NCBI RefSeq assembly: GCF_024347635.1 | Contig: NZ_AP025511.1 | Coordinates: 496,001 to 560,000, forward strand | Length of the DNA: 64,000 nt | Direction of reading: 5' to 3' | From: Vibrio tasmaniensis | GTDB lineage: Bacteria; Pseudomonadota; Gammaproteobacteria; Enterobacterales; Vibrionaceae | In this document: positions 62,391-64,000 of the stretch, piece by piece | How positions within the stretch are numbered: position 1 is the stretch's first letter | How the letters are laid out: each line of letters opens with the position of its first letter | Translations under genes and position numbers: made by a program | The notes under the pieces: model-generated | What the model was told of the DNA's origin: nothing | The model's input: only the letters and a program-made list of their open reading frames with translations | Databases searched by the model: none

Positions 62391-62574
62391 TTATAACCCT
62401 CATTCACTATGAGTAAATCGCTGGAGTCACAACGAAAATTGTGTATGTCTCAGCGAACCGTTGTGAGGTAAATGGTATAAGAAAGACGCCCAAAATGGCT
62501 TGATAGCCACTATTACGATTTTTAATAATGGCTGCTAGAAGGGGGCGTTATTTAGATGGAATAGTAGAGTGACG
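62391..62574 (-). promoter_or_regulatory. Sulfatase promoter with nested TGGCT/AGCCA palindromes
   Basis: AGCCACTATTA (62505-62515) and TAATAATGGCT (62523-62533) pair over 10 of 11 bases. TGGCT (62496) also pairs with AGCCA (62505). Three alternating half-sites lie about 105-145 bp before the sulfatase start, as would suit the LysR protein encoded just upstream. Confidence 0.5.
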
Positions 62575-63471
62575 TTAGGATTGAATGATCGACGTAATTT
62601 CTTTTTGAAGCCAATCCGTGAACGGGTTATTGCGGTTTGCTTGGTGAGTAAATAGGGCCAACTCTCGACGATAGGTGTCTTTCAACAGTTCCGGCGGTAG
62701 CTCAATACAGCGATAAGAGTGATCAAGCAAATAGCGGCATTTCGACGATGTCACATAGATGAAGTCGCTGTCCTTAACGATCTCCAGCATCAAATTCATA
62801 TTGTTGCTTCTGAGCCCGATATGTTTATCTAAGTCGTATTTTTTAATCAACATTTCAGTCTTGGATGGCTGAATGTAACCAGGGATCATATTGATACAGA
62901 GTGGGTATTTCAGAATGTCCTCAAGGGAATTACCTTGAATTGGGTGATCAGCTCTTAGCACCAACATGAACTTATCAAAACCAACTGGCCGCTCAGTCAG
63001 CGTTTTATTCACATCCATAGGAAGATAGCTCACTCCCCAACACGTTCGATTGGTTTCTAGAGACTGCACGCCATTGTCTAACCAAGGTGAACATTGAAAC
63101 GTGACTTGCGGGGCTTCTTTGGTCAGTTTTTTAATTAATGGCACACCCACTGGAACCAGCAAAGGAGAAGGCAGCATGATTTGAACCTCTCCTCTTAAAT
63201 CTTCCAATCCCCACTCTTCACTAGGTATATAAAGATTGTCGAGTTGCTCTAGTAACAGAGGCAAGGTTTCGATGAGCTCTAAACATTTTGGGGTTGGTTC
63301 AAGCTTTGCTTTATCTCTAACAAACAATTCATCATCAAATTGCTCTCTTAGTTTACGAAGCATGACACTGATCGTCGGTTGACTCACGTTCAGCGCTTTT
63401 GCAGCAGTGACCGTTTGGCGAGTTTCATTGAGCACCAAAATAAGCCGCAGTAAATTTAGATCTTTGGTCAT
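62575..63471 (-). CDS. LysR-family regulator of sulfatase locus
   Basis: LysR regulator of 298 residues. HTH: QTVTAAKALNVSQPTISVMLRKLREQFDDELFVRDK, the NodD/SyrM-like style. ATG 63471 has GGAG 6 nt upstream. It begins 17 bp after the maturase stop, so both share a transcript, and it ends 184 bp before the sulfatase start. It probably senses sulfate status or the sulfatase substrate. Confidence 0.9.
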   Translation of the reverse strand: MTKDLNLLRLILVLNETRQTVTAAKALNVSQPTISVMLRKLREQFDDELFVRDKAKLEPTPKCLELIETLPLLLEQLDNLYIPSEEWGLEDLRGEVQIMLPSPLLVPVGVPLIKKLTKEAPQVTFQCSPWLDNGVQSLETNRTCWGVSYLPMDVNKTLTERPVGFDKFMLVLRADHPIQGNSLEDILKYPLCINMIPGYIQPSKTEMLIKKYDLDKHIGLRSNNMNLMLEIVKDSDFIYVTSSKCRYLLDHSYRCIELPPELLKDTYRRELALFTHQANRNNPFTDWLQKEITSIIQS

Positions 63472-63488
63472 GCCCTACTCCAAGTGAT

Positions 63489-64000
63489 TTAGAAAAGTGG
63501 AAAGTACGCTGGCGAATACCCTTTTTTCATCGCTTCTACCATTGGTAACAACTTAGGTAACGCATGACGAAAAAACATCTCATACCCTTGGCACAAGTGA
63601 TTCATAGGACTGCCATCTTCGGTCGCTGCGATTCTATTTTTAGGGCAGCCACCTTGGCAAAGTTCAACAAAATCACAATGACGGCATGTATTGTTTAATT
63701 CATGATATTTGTTGGTACCAAACGCTATTTGTTTCGGTGAGGTCGCCATGCTTACAAGCTTATCACTCTTCACGGTTCCTAGTTGATGATCTTGATACCC
63801 ATAATGGTCACAACTGTAAACATTACCGTCATGCTCAACCATTAACTGTTGACCACAAGTCGCACTGTGATGACACATTTGGCTTTGGTAGCCCATCAAC
63901 ACCATTAAACAGTTCTCAAAAAACTGGATATACACCTTACCGACATCATTGGCGCTCCACGCATCAAACAGATCACAAAGAAACTGCCCCCATTGCTCAC
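63489..64000 (-). CDS. Anaerobic sulfatase-maturating radical SAM enzyme, C-terminal part
   Basis: Only the C-terminal 170 residues are inside the window; the frame is open through position 64000. The visible part is the SPASM domain: EQWGQFLCDLFDAW, NDVGKVYIQFFENCL, CHHSATCGQQL, VEHDGNVYSCDHYGY, and the cluster-binding CRHCDFVELCQGGCPKNR. This is diagnostic of anSME/AtsB, which oxidises Ser or Cys of sulfatases to formylglycine. It fits the serine-type sulfatase in the same locus. The radical SAM CX3CX2C motif lies outside the window. Confidence 0.9.
   Translation of the reverse strand, partial: EQWGQFLCDLFDAWSANDVGKVYIQFFENCLMVLMGYQSQMCHHSATCGQQLMVEHDGNVYSCDHYGYQDHQLGTVKSDKLVSMATSPKQIAFGTNKYHELNNTCRHCDFVELCQGGCPKNRIAATEDGSPMNHLCQGYEMFFRHALPKLLPMVEAMKKGYSPAYFPLF

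Overview
The window looks like a gammaproteobacterium of the family Vibrionaceae, most probably Vibrio and plausibly a Splendidus-clade species. This rests on the protein families, on maltose and glycerol gene arrangements typical of Vibrio, and on an inverted-repeat element of a kind I recall from vibrio intergenic regions. No rRNA, tRNA, CRISPR array or replication origin was seen. The species is an inference.

Layout. 1-6.5 kb is accessory: an edge-truncated MFS transporter, a MetZ-like PLP enzyme, a secreted hydrolase, a GlxA-type regulator, an IS4-family transposase relic carrying a nested IS200/IS605-type right end, and a toxin-antitoxin pair whose toxin is a pseudogene. 6.7-19.8 kb is an alpha-glucan block. 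It has a LysR regulator divergent from a GH13_31 alpha-1,6-glucosidase, an orphan maltose-type binding protein and a large amylo-alpha-1,6-glucosidase-like enzyme, then an esterase, malM, lamB and a GlgX-type debranching enzyme. Two identical-format operators (TATAG-N7-CTATA) link the first part. Three MalT-like boxes sit in the lamB/glgX divergent region. No malF, malG or malK is present.

20-35.7 kb is mixed core: a GGDEF protein with a broken active-site motif, TrmK, a PlsC-like acyltransferase, a two-component system divergent from an RND efflux pair, ferredoxin-NADP reductase, a DUF1971 protein, LdhA, a patatin and a catalase. 36-46.5 kb holds glycerate kinase, two unrecognised exported proteins, an oxidoreductase/monooxygenase pair with a divergent LysR gene, a YcaQ-type protein and a FrnE-type DsbA. 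46.7-51 kb holds a HAD phosphatase, a 175-bp MITE-like repeat, an arsR-acr3 arsenite module and a LysR/PACE efflux pair.

51.5-56.8 kb is the glycerol regulon glpF-glpK, glpR, glpD, each unit closed by a strong terminator. 57-64 kb has an SDR enzyme, a YdcH protein and a leftward sulfatase locus: sulfatase-maturing radical SAM enzyme (cut by the window end), LysR, serine-type arylsulfatase, beta-barrel protein and DUF1254/DUF1214 protein.

A cross-cutting feature is short tandem repeats. Some sit on or beside gene ends (14921, 19784, 34107, 49491). Others are in-frame 15-bp units inside three unrelated genes (12616, 27471 and the start of the YcaQ-type gene). The strongest leads for new biology are the LysR-controlled isomalto-oligosaccharide locus, the sulfatase locus with its DUF1254 partner, the repeats, and the orphan IS605-type RNA-like end.
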